Source: Enterobacter sp. R1(2018)
GTDB lineage: Bacteria > Pseudomonadota > Gammaproteobacteria > Enterobacterales > Enterobacteriaceae
Assembly (NCBI RefSeq): GCF_003628475.1
Contig: NZ_RCAA01000006.1
Span: forward strand, 104,341-141,978
Reading direction: 5' to 3'
DNA: 37,638 nucleotides
Shown: positions 37,132 to 37,638 of the stretch, piece after piece
Layout of the letters: each line of letters starts with the position of its first letter
How positions within the stretch are numbered: the stretch's first letter is position 1
Notes under the pieces: generated by a model
What the model was told of the DNA's origin: nothing
Database searches by the model: none
Seen by the model: the letters and a program-made list of their open reading frames with translations, nothing else
Position numbers and translations under genes: made by a program

Positions 37132-37638
37132 ATGTCCAAGCGCTTGCCACCCCTGAATGCTTTACGTGTTTTTGACGCCGCTGCCCGCCACCTGAGCTTT
37201 ACGAAAGCGGCCGAAGAGTTATTTGTTACCCAAGCGGCAGTTAGCCACCAGATTAAGTCTCTTGAGGACTTTTTAGGGCTAAAACTGTTCCGTCGCCGTA
37301 ACCGCTCGCTGCTGCTTACCGAAGAGGGGCAGAGCTATTACCTCGATATTAAAGAGATTTTTTCCCAGCTCACCGAAGCGACCCGCAAGCTGCAGGCGAG
37401 GAGCGCAAAAGGCGCGCTGACGGTAAGTTTATTGCCGAGTTTTGCCATTCACTGGCTGGTGCCTCGCCTTTCCAGCTTTAACTCAGCTTATCCGGGAATC
37501 GATGTGCGAATCCAGGCGGTTGACCGCCAGGAAGACAAGCTTTCCGACGACGTCGACGTGGCTATTTTTTACGGTCGCGGAAACTGGCCGGGCTTACGGG
37601 TCGAGAAGCTGTACGCCGAATACCTGCTGCCGGTTTGT
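37132..37638 (+). CDS. gcvA: Glycine cleavage system regulator GcvA, 5' part
   Basis: LysR-type regulator of the gcvTHP glycine cleavage operon and of gcvB; 169 codons are inside the window (E. coli 305 aa) and the gene runs off the end. The start MSKRLPPLNALRVFDAAARH and the helix-turn-helix (LSFTKAAEELFVTQAAVSHQ, IKSLEDFLGLKLFRRRNRSL) match E. coli almost exactly. The effector domain begins around residue 95 (GALTVSLLPSFAIHWLVPRL) and is open to the last base (YAEYLLPVC). It is divergent from gcvB. Confidence 0.97.
   Translation, partial: MSKRLPPLNALRVFDAAARHLSFTKAAEELFVTQAAVSHQIKSLEDFLGLKLFRRRNRSLLLTEEGQSYYLDIKEIFSQLTEATRKLQARSAKGALTVSLLPSFAIHWLVPRLSSFNSAYPGIDVRIQAVDRQEDKLSDDVDVAIFYGRGNWPGLRVEKLYAEYLLPVC

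Overview
This is a stretch of core chromosome from a member of the Enterobacteriaceae. The genes and their order match the lysA-to-gcvA region of Escherichia coli (about 64 min), read from lysA toward gcvA. Protein lengths, active-site residues and even small RNAs match E. coli closely, while sequence divergence and one extra regulator gene suggest another genus (Enterobacter, Klebsiella, Kosakonia or Cedecea grade; I cannot name it). I see no prophage, transposon, CRISPR array or defence island, and no clear undescribed multi-gene system. The notable signals are small and local.

Layout. 1-965: 3' part of lysA. 957-3219: two LacI-family regulators on the minus strand, an unassigned one and galR, which carries a one-base frameshift. 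3220-3899: GalR-type operators and the twin sRNAs OmrB and OmrA. 3900-7272: aas-lplT, lysophospholipid re-acylation and transport, with a terminator. 7276-10278 (minus): mutH, ygdQ, ygdR, tas. 10279-10964: a long gene-free interval with DnaA boxes, the position of DARS2, plus a perfect CRP site. 10965-13754: rppH-ptsP. 13923-15599: lgt-thyA. 15783-20940: ppdA-ppdB-ygdB-ppdC-recC. 21096-29367: ptrA-recB-recD. 29405-30736 (minus): argA with ARG boxes. 30972-32222: amiC. 32295-32371 (minus): one initiator tRNA-Met. 32580-33686: mltA. 33908-36367: csdL (tcdA) facing csdA-csdE. 36562-36789: ygdI. 36799-37004 (minus): GcvB sRNA. 37132-end: 5' part of gcvA.

How the genes work together. recC, recB and recD encode the RecBCD helicase-nuclease and are split into two transcripts by the periplasmic protease gene ptrA. 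mutH and RecBCD are genome-maintenance genes, and DARS2 (between mutH and rppH) links the region to replication-initiation control. aas and lplT form a phospholipid repair pair. csdA, csdE and csdL form the cysteine desulfurase, sulfur acceptor and t6A dehydratase set for tRNA modification. amiC and mltA act on peptidoglycan. The four ppd/ygdB genes encode minor pseudopilin-like proteins. OmrA, OmrB and GcvB are Hfq-type regulators of outer-membrane and amino-acid transport genes.
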